Part shown: piece by piece, positions 28,457-40,370 of the stretch
Numbering within the stretch: the first letter of the stretch is position 1
Layout of the letters: each line of letters starts with the position of its first letter
Source of the DNA: Scylla paramamosain
Lineage: Eukaryota; Arthropoda; Malacostraca; Decapoda; Portunidae
Assembly (NCBI RefSeq): GCF_035594125.1
Contig: NC_087158.1
Span: forward strand, 10,396,800 to 10,460,799
Length of the DNA: 64,000 bases
Direction: 5' to 3'
Notes under the pieces: generated by a model
Databases searched by the model: none
What the model was told of the DNA's origin: nothing
What the model saw: the letters and a program-made list of their open reading frames with translations, nothing else
Position numbers and translations under genes: made by a program

Positions 28457-31400
28457 CGGCAGTAGACACCTGCCGAAACGATAATTACTCCCAGTGAGGT
28501 CTAAAGCACTGTTCAGGGGGTGCTGCCAACTTATCATTAAACCCAGCTGTGACCTCACTGAACGTTTCCCTTTGTGACTCGTAACACAAGGGGGCAGCCA
28601 CAGCCTGCCCTCTAAAGACAACTCTCTTCCTCCACACAAAACTACAAGCACCTAATAACACACACACCCTTCACTCAAAAATTTTAAAATCATCATGGCG
28701 ACTCCTACACCAGCCTCGGAGTCCCCATCTGGGGAGGGGACCATAAATGTCCCCAGGTCGGACTGCCTTTCTGTCGACGACCCTAAGTGTCTTGACACCC
28801 CCCTCAACTTTTTCTTCATTAACTTCTGCAACATTCGCGGTCTAAGATCTAATTTTCAATCTGTAGAACACCACCTCTCCTCTTCTAAACCTCATCTTCT
28901 TTTCTTCACTGAAACTCAGGTGTCTGAGGCAACTGACAGTAGCCCCTTTTCTGTTCCCTCCTACTTTCTCTATCCTCATTTTCGATCCAAAGCTGGATAC
29001 TGCGTTTATGTGCGCAATGACTTAACCTGCTCTCGTGCCCACGCTCTTGAATCTTCCGAGTTTTCCACCATCAGGCTACGACTACAGAGTCACTCTCATA
29101 CTAAATTTATCTGTGCTGTATACCTCTCACCTAACTCCTCTGACTATAAGAAATTCTTTGATTACTTAACTTCCAAAGTGGAGCACATTCTGACCCTCTT
29201 CCCTTTTGCAGAGATCTCCATTCTTGGAGACTTCAACGTTCACCACCAGCTTTGGCTTTCCTCTCCCTTCCATGACCTAGAGCAACTAGTGCAACACCCT
29301 ACTCGTATTCCTGACCGTCTTGGAGATACGCACAACATTCTTGACCTTTTCCTGACCTCTAATCCTTCTGCTTATGCTGTCACCCTTTCTTCTCCATTGG
29401 GCTCCTCCGATCACAATCTCATATCTTTATCTTGTCCTATCACTCCAATCACTCCTCAGGATCCCCCTAAGCGAAGGTGCCTCTGGCGTTTTGCCTCTGC
29501 TAGTTGGGGGGACCTGAGGAGGTATTTTGCTAATTTTCCTTGGAATGACTACTGCTTCCGTGTCGGAGACCCGTCTTTGTGTGCTGAGCGCATAACAGAG
29601 GTGATAGTGTCTGGCATGGAGGCATACATTCCTCACTCTTTTTCTCGTCCTAAACCTTCTAAACCTTGGTTTAACACAGCTTGTTCTCGTGCTATACATG
29701 ATAGAGAGGTGGCCCACAAAAGGTACTTAAGCCTTCCATCACCAGAATCTCATGCACTTTATATTTCTACCCGGAACCATGCCAAATCTGTTCTCCAACT
29801 AGCCAAAAACTCCTTCATTAACAGAAAATGTCAAAACCTTCAAGATCTAACTCCCCTCGTGATTTCTGGCATCTAGCCAAAAATATCTCCAATAACTTTG
29901 CTTCTTCTTCTTTCCCTCCTCTATTTCAACCAGATGGCACCACTGCTATCACATCTATTTCTAAAGCTGAACTCTTTGCTCAAACCTTTGCTAAAAACGC
30001 TACCTTGGACGATTCTGGGCTTGTTTCTCCCTCTCCTCCACCCTCTGACTACTATATGCCACCTATTAAAATTCTTCGCAATGATGTTTTCCATGCCCTC
30101 GCTGGCCTAAACCCTCGGAAGGCTTATGGACCTGATGGGGTCCCTCCTATTGTTCTCCGAAACTGTGCCTCCGTGCTTGCACCTTGCCTAGTCAAACTCT
30201 TTCAGCTCTGTCTGTCAACATCTACCTTTCCTTCTTGCTGGAAGTTTGCCTACATTCAACCTGTTCCTAAAAAGGGGTGACCATTCTAATCCCACAAACT
30301 ACAGTCCTATTGCTTTAATTTCCTGCCTATCTAAAGTTTTTGAATCTATCCTCAACAAGATTCTTAAACATCTATCACTTCACAACCTTCTATCTGATCG
30401 CCAGTATGGGTTCCGTCAAGGCCGCTCTACTGGTGATCTTCTGGCTTTCTTTACTGAGTCTTGGTCATCCTCCTTCAGAGATTTTGGTGAAACTTTTGCT
30501 GTTGCCTTGGACATATCAAAAGCTTTTGATAGAGTCTGGCACAAAGCTTTGATTTCCAAACTACCCTCCTACGGCTTCTATCCTTCTCTCTGTAACTTCA
30601 TCTCAAGTTTACTTTCTGACCGTTCTATTGCTGCTGTGGTAGACGGTAACTGTTTTTCTCCTAAATCTATTAACAGTGGTGTTCCTCAGGGTTCTGTTCT
30701 GTCACCCACTCTCTTCTTATTGTTCATTAATGATCTTCTAAACCAAACTTCTTGTCCAATCCACTCCTACGCTGATGATACCACCCTGCACATTTCCACG
30801 TCTTTTCATAGACGTCGCGCAGGGAAGCCACAGAACGCCTGACTTCTGATCTTTCTTAAATTTCTGAATAGGGCAGAGCAAACCTGGTATTGTTCAATGT
30901 CTCAAAAACTCAATTCCTCCATCTATCAACTCGATACATCCTTCCAGACGACTATCCCCTCTTCTTCAATGACACTCAACTGTCCCCCTCTTCTACACTG
31001 AACATCCTCGGTCTGTCCTATACTTATAATCTGAACTGGAAACTTCACATCTCATCTCTAGCTAAAACAGCTTTTATGAAGTTAGGTGTTCTGAGACGTC
31101 TCCGCCAGTTTTTCTCACCCCTCCAGCTGCTAACTCTGTACAAGGGCCTTATCCGTCCTTGTATGGAGTATGCTTCACATGTCTGGGGGGGTTCCACTCA
31201 TACTGCTCTTCTAGACAGGGTGTAATCAAAAGCTTTTCGTCTCATCAACTCCTCTCCTCTAACTGACTGTCTTCAGCTTCTCTCTCACTGCCGCAATGTT
31301 GCATATCTAGCTGTTTTCTACCGCTATTTTCATGCTAACTGCTCTTCTGATCTTGCTAACTGCATGCCTCCCCTCCTTCCGCGGCCTCGCTGCACAAGAC

Positions 31401-31701
31401 TTTCTTCTTTCTCTTACCCCTATTCTGTCCCCCTCTCTAACGCAAGAGTTAACCAGTATTCTCAGTCATTCATCCCTTTCTCTGGTAAACTCTGGAACTC
31501 CGTGCCTGCTTCTGTATTTCTACCTTCCTATGACTTGAATTCCTTCAAGAGGGAGGTTTCAAGACACTTATTCACCAATTTTTGACCACTGCTTTGACCC
31601 TTTCATGGGACTGGCATTTGAGTGGGCATATTTTTTATTGGATTTTTGTTGCCCTTGGCCAGTGTCCTTCCTACGTAAAAAAAAAAAAAAAAAAAAAAAA
31701 A
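28457..31701 (+). mobile_element. Element A, near full-length plus-strand copy
   Basis: The 5' end CGGCAGTAGACACCTGCCG (28457) forms a small hairpin (CGGCAG/CTGCCG). A ~236 bp leader is followed by the coding region and a 3' end GGCCAGTGTCCTTCCTACGT with polyA (about 31678-31701). No separate ORF1 is present between the 5' end and the APE-RT frame. Confidence 0.92.
28695..31585 (+). pseudogene. Element A APE-RT polyprotein, few disabling changes
   Basis: The start [15 protein letters not shown] is shared by copies at 43310 and, on the minus strand, 57483. APE domain: [26 protein letters not shown] (Glu), [26 protein letters not shown] (Asp-His). RT domain: KAYGPDGVPPIVL, LDISKAFDRVWHK, NSGVPQGSVLSPTLF, SYADDTTLH (catalytic), [11 protein letters not shown]-terminal domain to SFKREVSRHLF. 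Breaks: a 1-base loss near 29840, a 1-base gain near 30275, a ~26 bp loss near 30815, a GAA-to-TAA stop at about 31225, and an in-frame loss of the [14 protein letters not shown] segment near 29270. In intact copies this would be the endonuclease/RT that mobilises the element. Confidence 0.92.
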
Positions 31702-31737
31702 ACCTATTTTACAACAAGAAACAAATATCCCCTTGGT

Positions 31738-32525
31738 GCTGGTGGTGAACATTCAAGTCTCCAAGAATGGAGATCTCTGCAAAAGGGAAGAGGGTCAGAA
31801 TGTGCTCCACTTTAGAAGTTAAGTAGTCAAAGAATTTCTTATAGTCAGAGGAGTTAGGTGAGAGGTATACAGCACAGATAAATTTAGTATGAGAGTGACT
31901 CTCTAGTCGTAGCCATATGGTGGAAAAATCGGAAGATTCAAGAGCGTGGGCACGAGAGCAGGTTAAGTCATTGCGCACATAAACGCAGCATCCGGCTTTG
32001 GATCGAAAATGAGGATAAAGAAAGTAGGAGGGAACAGAAAAGGGGCTACTGTCAGTTGCCTCAGACACCTGAGTTTCAGTGAGGAAAAGATGAGGTTTAG
32101 AAAAGGAGAGGTGGTGTTCTACAGATTGAAAATTAGATCTTAGACCGCGAATGTTGCAGAAGTTAATGAAGAAAAAGTTGAGGGGGGTGTCAAGACACTT
32201 CTGTCGTCGACAGAAAGGCAGTCCGACCTGGGGACATTTATGGTCCCCTCCCCAGATGGGGACTCCGAGGCTGGTGTAGGAGTCGCCATGATGATTTTAA
32301 ATTTTTTGAGTGAAGAGTGTGTGTGTTATTAGGTGCTTGTAGTTTTGTGTGGAAGAAGAGAGTTGTCTTTAGAGGGCAGGCTGTGACTGCCCCCTTGTGT
32401 TGTGAGACACAAAGGAAAACGTTCAGTGAGGTCACAGCTGGGTTTAATGATAAGTTCACAGCACCCCTTGAACAGTGCTTTAGACCTCACTGGAAGTATT
32501 TATCGTTTCGGCAGGTGTCTACTGC
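31738..32525 (-). mobile_element. Element A, isolated 5' end fragment in inverted orientation
   Basis: Read from 32525 down: the family 5' end (GCAGTAGACACCTGCC), leader, start codon at about 32290 and APE domain up to ILGDLNVHHQ near 31745. It lies tail-to-tail with the plus-strand copy ending at 31701. There is a frame change near 32190 and the frame is open afterwards ([18 protein letters not shown]). Confidence 0.88.
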
Positions 32526-32529
32526 ATTC

Positions 32530-33290
32530 CATATTCTAGGACGTTCCTCATTTGCATGCTTGTGCGGGCCGAGTTCTTGTACAGCGAGGGGTGAATTACC
32601 TTCCTGTTTGTGTGTGGGCACTTGTCTGTAGTCGTGTCACTTGTTAGCGTTCTTATGTTGTTAAATGTTACTGCGTCAGGCTTCTGGAGGGTGCCTGACC
32701 TGCAGGGGATTTAAGTGAATAGCAGAGAAGTGAATTTTACTCCCTCCTCTTGCCCTGCCAAGACCTGCCATCCAGGAGGCTGCAAATGACACTACATGGC
32801 TAAAGACTATAATATGCCGTTGGACAGTGGGAGATTCGATATGTGGGCGATGGTCCATCAGGGTTTTATACCTTGACCATATATATATGACATGGCTCGT
32901 TATAATTGTCTCTTTCCAGACGTGACATGCAATTCTTGTCCAATGGGTGCAGTGGGTTGTGGTTGCTGTATTATTTTATTGCCTGTGGGTGGATAAAAAA
33001 AGACTGGTAACCTCATTAGTATGACCTGGTGTTATAACAGGTTGCAAAAATAGTGCAGGAGTCACAAGGGACCCTGTAGACCTGTAATTGATCTCTGCAC
33101 TGAGTCCACATAGGAGGTGGCTCAAGGAAGCTAGTCCAGTTGCGGCAGCTGTGCGAAGGCTCCGGAAACTGTGGTTATAACAGAAACTGGTGACCTCTCC
33201 AGAATAGCTGGTAGCTTTGTTGCCACGTGGAGGGGAGACAGATGTTTGTTTGTTTCGTTGTCTTGTGTGTACCCACATTCAGTTTAAATC
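32530..33290 (+). mobile_element. Gmr1-like Ty3/Gypsy LTR and leader
   Basis: The region upstream of gag matches 59690-60330 in order and orientation: TTTACTCCCTCCTC, TATACC-TGACCATATA, GGAGTCACAAGGGACCCTGTA, AGCTAGTCCAG-TGCGGCAG. Two dispersed copies sharing this order fit an LTR plus untranslated leader. TGG at about 33004 (CTGGTAACCTC; CTGGCGACCTCC in the other copy) could start a tRNA primer binding site (inference). The left LTR edge is obscured by the element A fragment at 32525. Confidence 0.6.
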
Positions 33291-34330
33291 ATGGAGGGCA
33301 AGGCTGGTAGCAGGAATGACTTGCGACCTGAGTCCCCTGCTTCTGCTAGGAGTGGAACTGTGGATTTAACCCAGTTCGGTGTGAGGTCACTTAGTTACAC
33401 ACAGCGTCCACGGACATGTTAGCCCTGCCTGCAGCGTTGGTGGGTTCTCCCAGACCGAAGGTATGTCTGAGGATGTGAGATTCAAGTTGGATATGAAAAA
33501 GAATGGAGACGGAGGAGGCTAGAGAGTAAGAAAAGAAAGAATTAAGAAGGCTTCCATTAGAAGCATAAGCATAAGCTAGAGAAGCAAGGAGGCTTGAGGC
33601 CGAAAAGACCAGATTACTTAAAACCAAGAAAGAAAAAGAGCTGAAGCTACTCCAGGCCGAGAAGAAGGCGAGGCTACTGGAAGCCGAGGAGAAGAAGGCG
33701 AGAATATATGAGAGGGAGGAAGACAAAAATATTAGGATATTTGAGTTAGAGAAGACTCGAATAGAAGTTAATTCGCCTCATGGGTTGAGGAGAGCAGAAG
33801 GAGTTAAGGAGGATACTTTAGAAAGACAGATGGTGAGGAGTTTGAAGTTGATTCCTGAGTTCGTTGAAAAGAAGGTGACGGAGTAGTTTTAGAGATTTGA
33901 GAAGAAAGCCACCGAATTTGATTGGCCTAAGGAAAGGTGGGTTGGCCTGGTTTTTAATATGTTGAAGGGTAAGGCCTCGGAAGTGTATGACAGGATATCA
34001 GTTGAGAATTTGAAAGATTATGAGGAGTTTAAGGCTGACATCCTGAAAGCTTATGAGTTGCGGGCGGAGGCGTATAGGCTGCAGTTCCGTGGAGGTAAGA
34101 AAAGGCCCAGTGACTCCTATCTAGAATGTGCTCGCTACGTGGAGGAGACGTTTGAAAAGTGGATTGCTAACGAGCAGGCCATCTCATCCCGCGAGTTAAA
34201 AGAGCTCATCTTAATGGAGCAATTCGTCAATGTGGCCGACAAGGAAATGGTACCGCTGTTCCGTGAGAAACGATTTAAAAGCCTTAAGGAGGCGGCTGCA
34301 TAGGCGGATGATTATGTGTTGGCCCACAGT
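33291..34330 (+). pseudogene. Gag of Gmr1-like Ty3/Gypsy element, SCAN-like
   Basis: ATG at 33291 begins MEGKAGSRNDLRPESP; this frame stops at 33422. Downstream, charged heptad-like sequence (RLEAEKKARLLEAEEKKA type, about 33600-33770) suggests a coiled coil. Then comes FDWPKERWVGLVFNMLKGKA and an open stretch 33959-34303 with SEVYDRISVEN, YEEFKADILKAYELRAEAY and ELKELILMEQFVN. The spacing and motifs (LxGKA-EVY, LKAYEL-PEAY-like, ELILLE-like) match SCAN-type capsid domains known from this retrotransposon group. Stops at 33885 (TAG within EKKVTE) and 34303 show decay. Function in life: capsid protein. Confidence 0.75.
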
Positions 34331-34399
34331 CATGCATGACACCACGGGGGTGTGGGAGTTAAGCCAGCTGTGAAGAAATGATCCGGGTGCAGTGGGAGC

Positions 34400-35270
34400 G
34401 GTAGTGTTGGCCTCTCATGAAATCCCTGCCACAGCAGTGGGTTTAGGAATAAGTCTGTGTGCGGGAATTCATGTAACATCAAGCCTCCTTTTGACCCAAA
34501 GAGGAGGGCAATGGGGTGTATGGTGCATAGTACCCATAAATTTAAAAACCAGCCCACCTATTACCACTGCAAAGCTATGGGGTCTTCCGCACCTAAGCCT
34601 CCCCAGAAGCCAGTGGCTTTGCTGGTCTGGCTGTACGAGGTTAAGGAGGAAGTCTTTGAATCCCCATACAGTCTGACCGAAGAAAAGATTGTGTGCTCCT
34701 GTGTCGGCAGTTTGTACTCCGCCTGAGAGTGTGAGGTCTGGGTTTGATAGGTGCCGTTCCTTCTCGTGCCAGGGGACTGTAGAGATTGTGGGGGTGGTGT
34801 ACCCTGTCACAGTTTTGCGTGACACGGCACCCCAGCAATCTTTGTACTGGAATATGATAGGGAGGAAGGTAGCTTCCGGGAAGGTAATGTTGTAGCGGGG
34901 CACCATTGCTGTTGAGAAGTTTGCCACTACTAAGGTGAGACTGACTTGTCCGCTGGTGACCAAAGAGGCACAAGTGGCCATGGCGGAGGACCTGACAGTG
35001 GTACAACGGATGCCAGTGGATGGGGTACAACCACCATCCGCGGACCCCGTTCTCGATGTGGAGGTTGCTGAGGTACCTAACTCTGTTAATGTTATCACCT
35101 GCTCCATGGCAAGGAGGGTAAAGTTCTCTGCAGCTCTTGGGGTCGACTACAGTAAGGCAAGGCTACCGAGAGAGGAGTGCAGGGGTGATGTGCTGCAGTA
35201 GAGGCAGAGTGCCCAGAGGCCTGTGCCATTATTGACGAGGGTTTGAACGATTAAGAATCGGACTCGTTCT
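34400..35270 (+). pseudogene. Nucleocapsid and protease region of the Gmr1-like element (decayed)
   Basis: Between gag and integrase. 34457-34726 has Cys/His-rich text (MCGNSCN, then YYHCKAMG) that may be the remains of a CCHC knuckle. 34790-34870 reads EIVGVVYPVTVLRDTAPQQS in one frame, where aspartic-protease elements carry a LRDTGA-like active site; here the key Gly is Pro or lost. Frames change repeatedly. The assignment rests mainly on position. Confidence 0.45.
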
Positions 35271-36171
35271 TGAATCCTGCAACAAAGCAGAGCCACCAAT
35301 GGACGCCCCTGACTCGGTTGGGGATGTTACTAAAGGTGAGATTGAAGAGTTGGGTTTGGGAAAGTCTATTTACTAATTTACCTCACTCGGTAGGACACCC
35401 CAGAGGTGGTGATCAGGCAGAGTTGTCACCTGGCGTGGAGGCTATGGGATCCGGTACTCAGCCAGGGCCACAGCCTAGTATATTGGGCATATTAAGGGTC
35501 ACTGCTGAGGACGGGGAGGCTCCCAGCTCTGCTGGGGAAATGAGAGTTTCCTCCCCTGTGGAGTGTCCCGGAGGCGGGAGACAGGGTGTTTCCTCACCGG
35601 GTGTAGACCCGATAGATGATGGCTCCTGTAGTGGCCCACACATGTTAGCTGCTGAGCCGGCGGCCAGTCAGAGGATAGTGTTTCCCCCAGATCAGCAAGC
35701 GAAACTACAGAGGAATTTTTGGTGGCCCAGTATGACAGGTACTGTTGCTACCATACTTAAGTACTGCCACACCTGTCAAATTGGTGGGCAAGCCTAATCA
35801 AGTACCACCTGTAGCACCTCTTCACCCTATCCCGGTTGATCCTCACTTTACCCGAGTATTTATCGATATAGTGGGTCCTTTCCCTTCCCCCACTCCCCAC
35901 CCTTCTAGAGCAGGCCATAAATACCTGTTGACTATAATGGATGTCACCACAAGGCAGCCAGAGGTCATTTCACTCAGGAGTACTCATTCCCAGTTGGTGC
36001 TAAAGGCCTTACTCAATTTTTTCACACATTTTGAACTGCCTTACGAGGTCTAATCTGACCAACTGGCAACTTTACTTCCAAATTATTTGCGCATGACTGA
36101 GTCATGCATTATTTGACCATGACTCCATGACTGAGTGGGGGATTAGGCATGTTTTGTCCAGTGCCTACCGT
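35270..36171 (+). pseudogene. Integrase, N-terminal part (HHCC finger and first half of DDE core)
   Basis: 35690-35795 has QQAKLQRNFWWPSMTGTVA and KYCHTCQ, the CxxC half of the integrase zinc finger. After a frame shift, 35800-36053 reads FTRVFIDIVGPFPS (first catalytic Asp) and KYLLTIMDVTTRQPE (core strand), up to FELPYEV. A further broken stretch at 36054-36170 includes NFTSKLF and GIRHVLSSAY. The protein then stops because a CR1 copy is inserted. The core's remaining part is at 38757. Confidence 0.85.
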
Positions 36172-36175
36172 CGTT

Positions 36176-36830
36176 CGGGTGCCAAGAGGTTGAAGATCCT
36201 CAAGGCTCCTCGCCTGGAGGCGCCACGTGGAAATGCCACGTGGAAATGAGAAATCCCTTCAGTGTGCTGGAGGGAGCGACAGAGGAGGAAGTGGAAGTGG
36301 CGGGAGGAGACAAGGAGAAGAAGGGGACAGACGCAGTTACCCTATCTCAAGGTAGAGTGCTTCTGCTTGGTGATAGTCAAATTAGGCACTGAGATAGTAC
36401 GTTTTGTGCCAGAGACAGGAAGTGTAGATCGAGGGTGTGTTTGCCTGGGGCTGGGATAGAGAAGGTAACAGATAGGCTGAACACGTGTTTGCTTTTCTCA
36501 GCGCGGGAGGGAATGACTTTGGTAAGGTCAAGAGTGAGGAGCTGTTCAGGAAGTTTAGGCAGCCTTTGAATAAGATTAGGAACAAGGAAGCGATATATGA
36601 TGTCTTGCTGAGGAGGGGAGTCGGTGCTGAGTGGCTGTCCAGGGCTATTATAGTGAATCGCAGGTTTGTGAATCATTGTAAGAGTAATGGATGGAAATTC
36701 ATCGACAACTGGGACCTCTTCTGTGGTAGGGACACCTTGTATGCCAGGGATGGAGTGCACGCCAATGTGTTTGGGTTTTGGCCGGAACAATCGAGCGGGA
36801 GGTAACTGCACTCCAGCGCTTCTTTCATTA
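36176..36830 (+). pseudogene. CR1 ORF1 (SGNH/GDSL esterase), degraded copy
   Basis: It contains RNPFSVLEGATEEEVEVAGG-like text, LLGDSQIRH near 36365 (block I Ser), FLSAGGNDFGKVKSEELF at 36500 (block III GGND), GAEWLSRAI, WKFIDNWDLFCGRDTLYARD and DGVH at 36755 (block V Asp-His). It matches the intact ORF1 at 54618-55535 throughout but has frame breaks near 36395 and 36490, and the C-terminus diverges after DGVH. Confidence 0.85.
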
Positions 36831-36899
36831 GTGAGGAGGGAGGAAGGGATTGTGAAGACAAAGTGAAGGACAAGATCTGGAAAGATAACTAGCACAGCG

Positions 36900-38560
36900 A
36901 AGGCGAGAAACAGCTTAAGTGTTTACTACACGAATTGTAGAAGTATTTAGAATAAAATAGACTTGCTTGGATGAATGGCGTGTGTAGAGAACCTTGATAT
37001 AATTGTTTAAAAAAAAAATTGTCAGGAAAAATATTTGATCCCAAGGCTAAAACAGATGGTTATACACTGTTCTATAAACACAGGGAAAACAGGAGAGGAG
37101 GAGGCGTCGCGCTGTACGTTAGGGACACATTACAATGTTGTAGAATTAAAACAGATAGCAAAGCAGAGTCGATATGGAGGGATCATAGTACTGGGATTAG
37201 TGTACAGGCCACCGAACAATACAAAGGAAATTAACACCTCGCTATGACAGGAAATAAATAAAACAGGCAGGTACAGTCAGGTATGTGTGGTAGGAGATTT
37301 AATTTTAGGAATATCGACTTGAGCCTGATGTGGGTAACAATGAAGCAAAGGAATTTGTTAAGGGAATTCAAGATAATTTTTAAAGCAGATAATCTTAGAA
37401 CCCACAAAGAGGAATAATATTCTAGATTTAATTCTAACTAACAGGGAGGAAGCAGTCACGCATGTAGAGGTTGGAGGACAGCTAGGTAACAATGACCATT
37501 GTGAAATTTGGTACAAATTAAAACGGGAGGAAACTTTTAGAAGCAAAAACACTAGGAAAATACCTGACTTTAGGAGAGCAGATTTTGAGGGATTAAAAAG
37601 ATATCTCCAAGTAGTTGACTGGCGACGGACGGAGAGGGAGGTAAAGTCCAGGACGGAATTGAGAGAGATAAGACAGGGTGAGGGAGGTGAGGTGTGAGGG
37701 TGAAGGGCATGAAGAAGAGAGAAGTGTCCGGAGGGGTCGGAGGAGTGATAGAGGGGGCGATATGTGTATGTTGGAGGGTCAGATCATGCTAAAATGGGCG
37801 AGGTGAGGTCGAGGCGAGTAAAACATAGAGTGGAGAGGATGGAGGGGGCCAAGATGATAAGATTAGGGGAAACAAATGTAGATGAGTTGTATAAATATTT
37901 TGTTGATAAATTACATAGAGGACAGTTAGCAAACATCCCGTATAGAGCAATAAGATCACAGAAGAATGACCCTAAATGGATGATTACTAGGTTAAAACAC
38001 TACAGAGAGCGGAGAAGTATATATAAGAGATAAAACACAGGGGAAGAGGTTTTAAGGTCACAATATAATGACTTAGAACAGTGAGGAGGTTAACGAGGAA
38101 ATCTAAAAACAATTATGAATTAAAGGTAGCTAGCCAGGCGAAGATGGAGCCCAAGGGAATTTATCAAGTATACAGGACGAAGAATAGAGAAACAATAGGT
38201 CCATTAAATGCAGCTGATGGGGAGGTGATTAGTTCTGGGAAGGAAATTAGTAAAATTCTGAATTAGTATTTTTTAACTGTTTTCACCCAGGAAAACATGC
38301 AGGAAATGACGAATAGTAAACAAATATTTAAAGTAGAAGAGAATGAGAAGCTGACAGACATTACCATAACTAAGAAAATAATGGAACAAGGGATAGGTAG
38401 GGTGAAAAGTTCAAGACACCAGGACCAAATGAAATATATCCCAGAGTACTTAAGGAATGCAAAGAGGTTATTAGTGAGACGTTAGTTTCTGTCTTGAGGA
38501 AATCACTTGAATCAGGTGAGATACCGGTAATGTGGAGGCAGGCGAATGTAGTTAACTTTA
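36900..38560 (+). pseudogene. CR1 ORF2 (APE endonuclease, start of RT), degraded copy
   Basis: Pieces in order: SLSVYYTNCRS near 36915, DGYTLFYKHRENRRGGGVAL (37035-37100), VYRPPNNTKEINTSL, GDFN equivalent at 37290, NNILDLILTNREEAVTHVEV, LGNNDH (Asp-His) at 37490, then the linker NVDELYKYFVDKLHRGQLAN (37870-37930) and NDPKWMITRLKHYRERRSIYK. The RT begins at 38405 and stops at 38555. Multiple stops and shifts. Confidence 0.85.
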
Positions 38561-38756
38561 ACATGAATAGATGAATCGAACGGATTTAGTAATCAAGTTG
38601 TTAGTGCTGAGTCATTAGGGAGCTTTAAGAGAAGATTAGACAGATCTATGGATGGGGATGATAGGTGGGAATAGGTACGTATATTTCCTAGAAGGACTGC
38701 CATGTGTAGGGCTGATGACTTATTGCAGCTTCACTTATTTCTTAAGTTCTTATGTC

Positions 38757-39345
38757 CTTTTGTTATCCCAAGTCACAAGGGGCCTTGGAGAGGCACCATG
38801 AGACTTTGAAAACCATGCTAAGGACCTTTTGTTTGGACCATGACAAGAATTGGGATGAGGTAGTCCCTTATGTGATGTTTGCTGTGCGAGAGGCGCCCAC
38901 CGAGTCGTTGGAATTATCGCCGAACCAGCTGGTGTTCAGGCATTGTGTGCCTGGATGTGCTTCGAGACGCCTGGTGCTGTCTCCGGTCTGGTTCCCCTGA
39001 ATCTTTATTGGACATGGTGATGTGCACTCGGAAGAGGTTGTTGAAGGCACTCGAGGTGGCTCAATTGCACTTGGGCCAAGCTCATGAAAGTATGAAGGCG
39101 TACTATGAACGGAAGGCCAAGTATTGATGCTTCGCTCCCAGTGATGAAGTATTTGTGTTACTCCCCATTCAGGGACACCCGGTGGCTGCGTGCTACAGCC
39201 CAGCCAGTGGCTGTCCCTGAATGTGGAGAGGCACGTGGGTGAATTAGATTATCTGGTTGCTACTCCCGACCAGCGAAAGCAGGCTCAGCTTTACCATGTT
39301 AATATGATGAAGCCCTATTATCGTAAGGATAACCAGCAAGACTCT
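38757..39345 (+). pseudogene. Integrase, C-terminal part, of the Gmr1-like element
   Basis: It resumes at the conserved integrase block YPKSQGALERHHETLKTMLR (catalytic Glu in GALERHH-type context), then NWDEVVPYVMFAVREAPTES and SPNQLVFRH. After a shift it reads SLLDMVMCTRKRLLKALEVA, HESMKAYYERKAKY and a chromodomain-free tail TPDQRKQAQLYHVNMMKPYY at 39262-39321. Directly downstream, in continuity, lies the RT. Confidence 0.88.
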
Positions 39346-39394
39346 TTAGTTTCAATCGTGGAAGAGGCATCTTTAGTTTTGCTTTTTTTTTTTT

Positions 39395-40370
39395 TTAATG
39401 AAGGAGAGGAACCTGATAATCTTGGCCCCAAGCCGGTAGTTCCCACAGAGAATTGGGAGCAGAATAGTGCTCAGCTTCTCGAGGAAAAACTGAGCCACTT
39501 GGAGACGGCATGCTTGCGGGAAATGTTTGATCGCTTGGGAAAATATCACTCTGTCTTTCGCAGTACTCCAGGAAGGACAGCTCTTGTAGAGCACGATATT
39601 GATGTGGGGGATGCCGTTCCTGTTAAGCTACCTCCCTACCGCTTAAGTCCCCACAAGCAGTAGTTGTTGGAGGAGAAGTTAAAATACTGCTAGAGCATGC
39701 TGCTGCATGCTCCAGCATTAATAACCTTATAATATTAATGCTTAATGACCCCATGCTCCTTGTTGGAGCACAGGGTTATTAAGAGGGCTTACAGTGAGTG
39801 GAGTTCACCTGTCACCCTCTAACCAAAACCTGACGGCTGGGTCAGGTTCTGTATTGACTTAAGAAAGGTGAACTCCCTTTCGAAGGTTGACACTTGTCCT
39901 CTGCCCAGAGTAGACGATTCCGTGGACAGCGTTGGGGCGGCCACCTTCATTACTAAAATTGATCTTGTCAAGGGTTACTGGCAGGTCCTCCTGACTGACT
40001 GGCCCTAAGAGATCACCAGCTTCGTGGCCAACGGTGCTGTCTATTAGTGACAGATCATGCTTTATGGCCTCAAAAAATGCCCCGGCCATTTCCAGCGGTT
40101 GATGGTTAGTTGTCAACCTCGATAAGTGTGAGTTTGTTAAATCCCGAGTCCAGTACTCGGGATATGTAGTGGGTCATGGCTATGTGACCCCTCCCAAATC
40201 CAAAATAGAGGCGATCAGGCGGCTCTCCACCCCGTCCTGTCGCCGCGCTCTCTGGAGGTTCCTCGGGGAAGTGGGATACTATCGCCAATTTGTACCAGGG
40301 TACTCAACCTTGCTTGCCATTTTAACCGACCTCCTACAGAAGGGAGTGGACTGGAGAGTGTGAGGGGGTC
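39395..40370 (+). pseudogene. Reverse transcriptase of the Gmr1-like element, catalytic block deleted
   Basis: An open frame (39190-39663) runs from the integrase tail into GKYHSVFRSTPGRTALVEHD and PVKLPPYRLSPHK, the usual start of a Ty3/Gypsy RT. About 85-95 bp of extra sequence interrupts at 39690-39785. Then AYSEWSSPVTL, WVRFCIDLRKVN, DLVKGYWQVLL (first Asp), and GHFQRLMV near 40100. The YLDD block and its surroundings are deleted: the text jumps to NLDKCEFVKS at 40118. It resumes with SKIEAIRRLSTPSCRRALWR and GYYRQFVPGYS. Not functional. Confidence 0.88.

Larger units (their letters stand above)
36172..38756 (+). mobile_element. CR1 copy inserted in the Gypsy integrase, internally deleted
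   Basis: Left junction: integrase SSAY at ~36168 passes into CR1 ORF1 text (RSGAKRLKILKAP). Right junction: the CR1 3' end (CTTATTTCTTAAGTTCTTATGT, near 38733-38755) passes into integrase YPKSQGALERHHETLK. Order inside: esterase ORF1, APE part of ORF2, the RT start as far as WRQANVV (~38555), then a jump to the 3' terminal coding and UTR. Most of the RT, including the catalytic block, is missing. Confidence 0.9.

Noticed and set aside
31600..32525. Twin-priming (5' inversion) of one element A insertion
   Set aside because: The plus-strand copy at 28457-31701 already has its own full 5' end, so the inverted 5' fragment must come from another copy.
39690..39785. Separate small transposon inside the Gypsy RT
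   Set aside because: About 90 bp of extra AT-rich sequence with a short inverted repeat (GCATTAATA/TATTAATGC) is present, but ends and target duplication cannot be defined.
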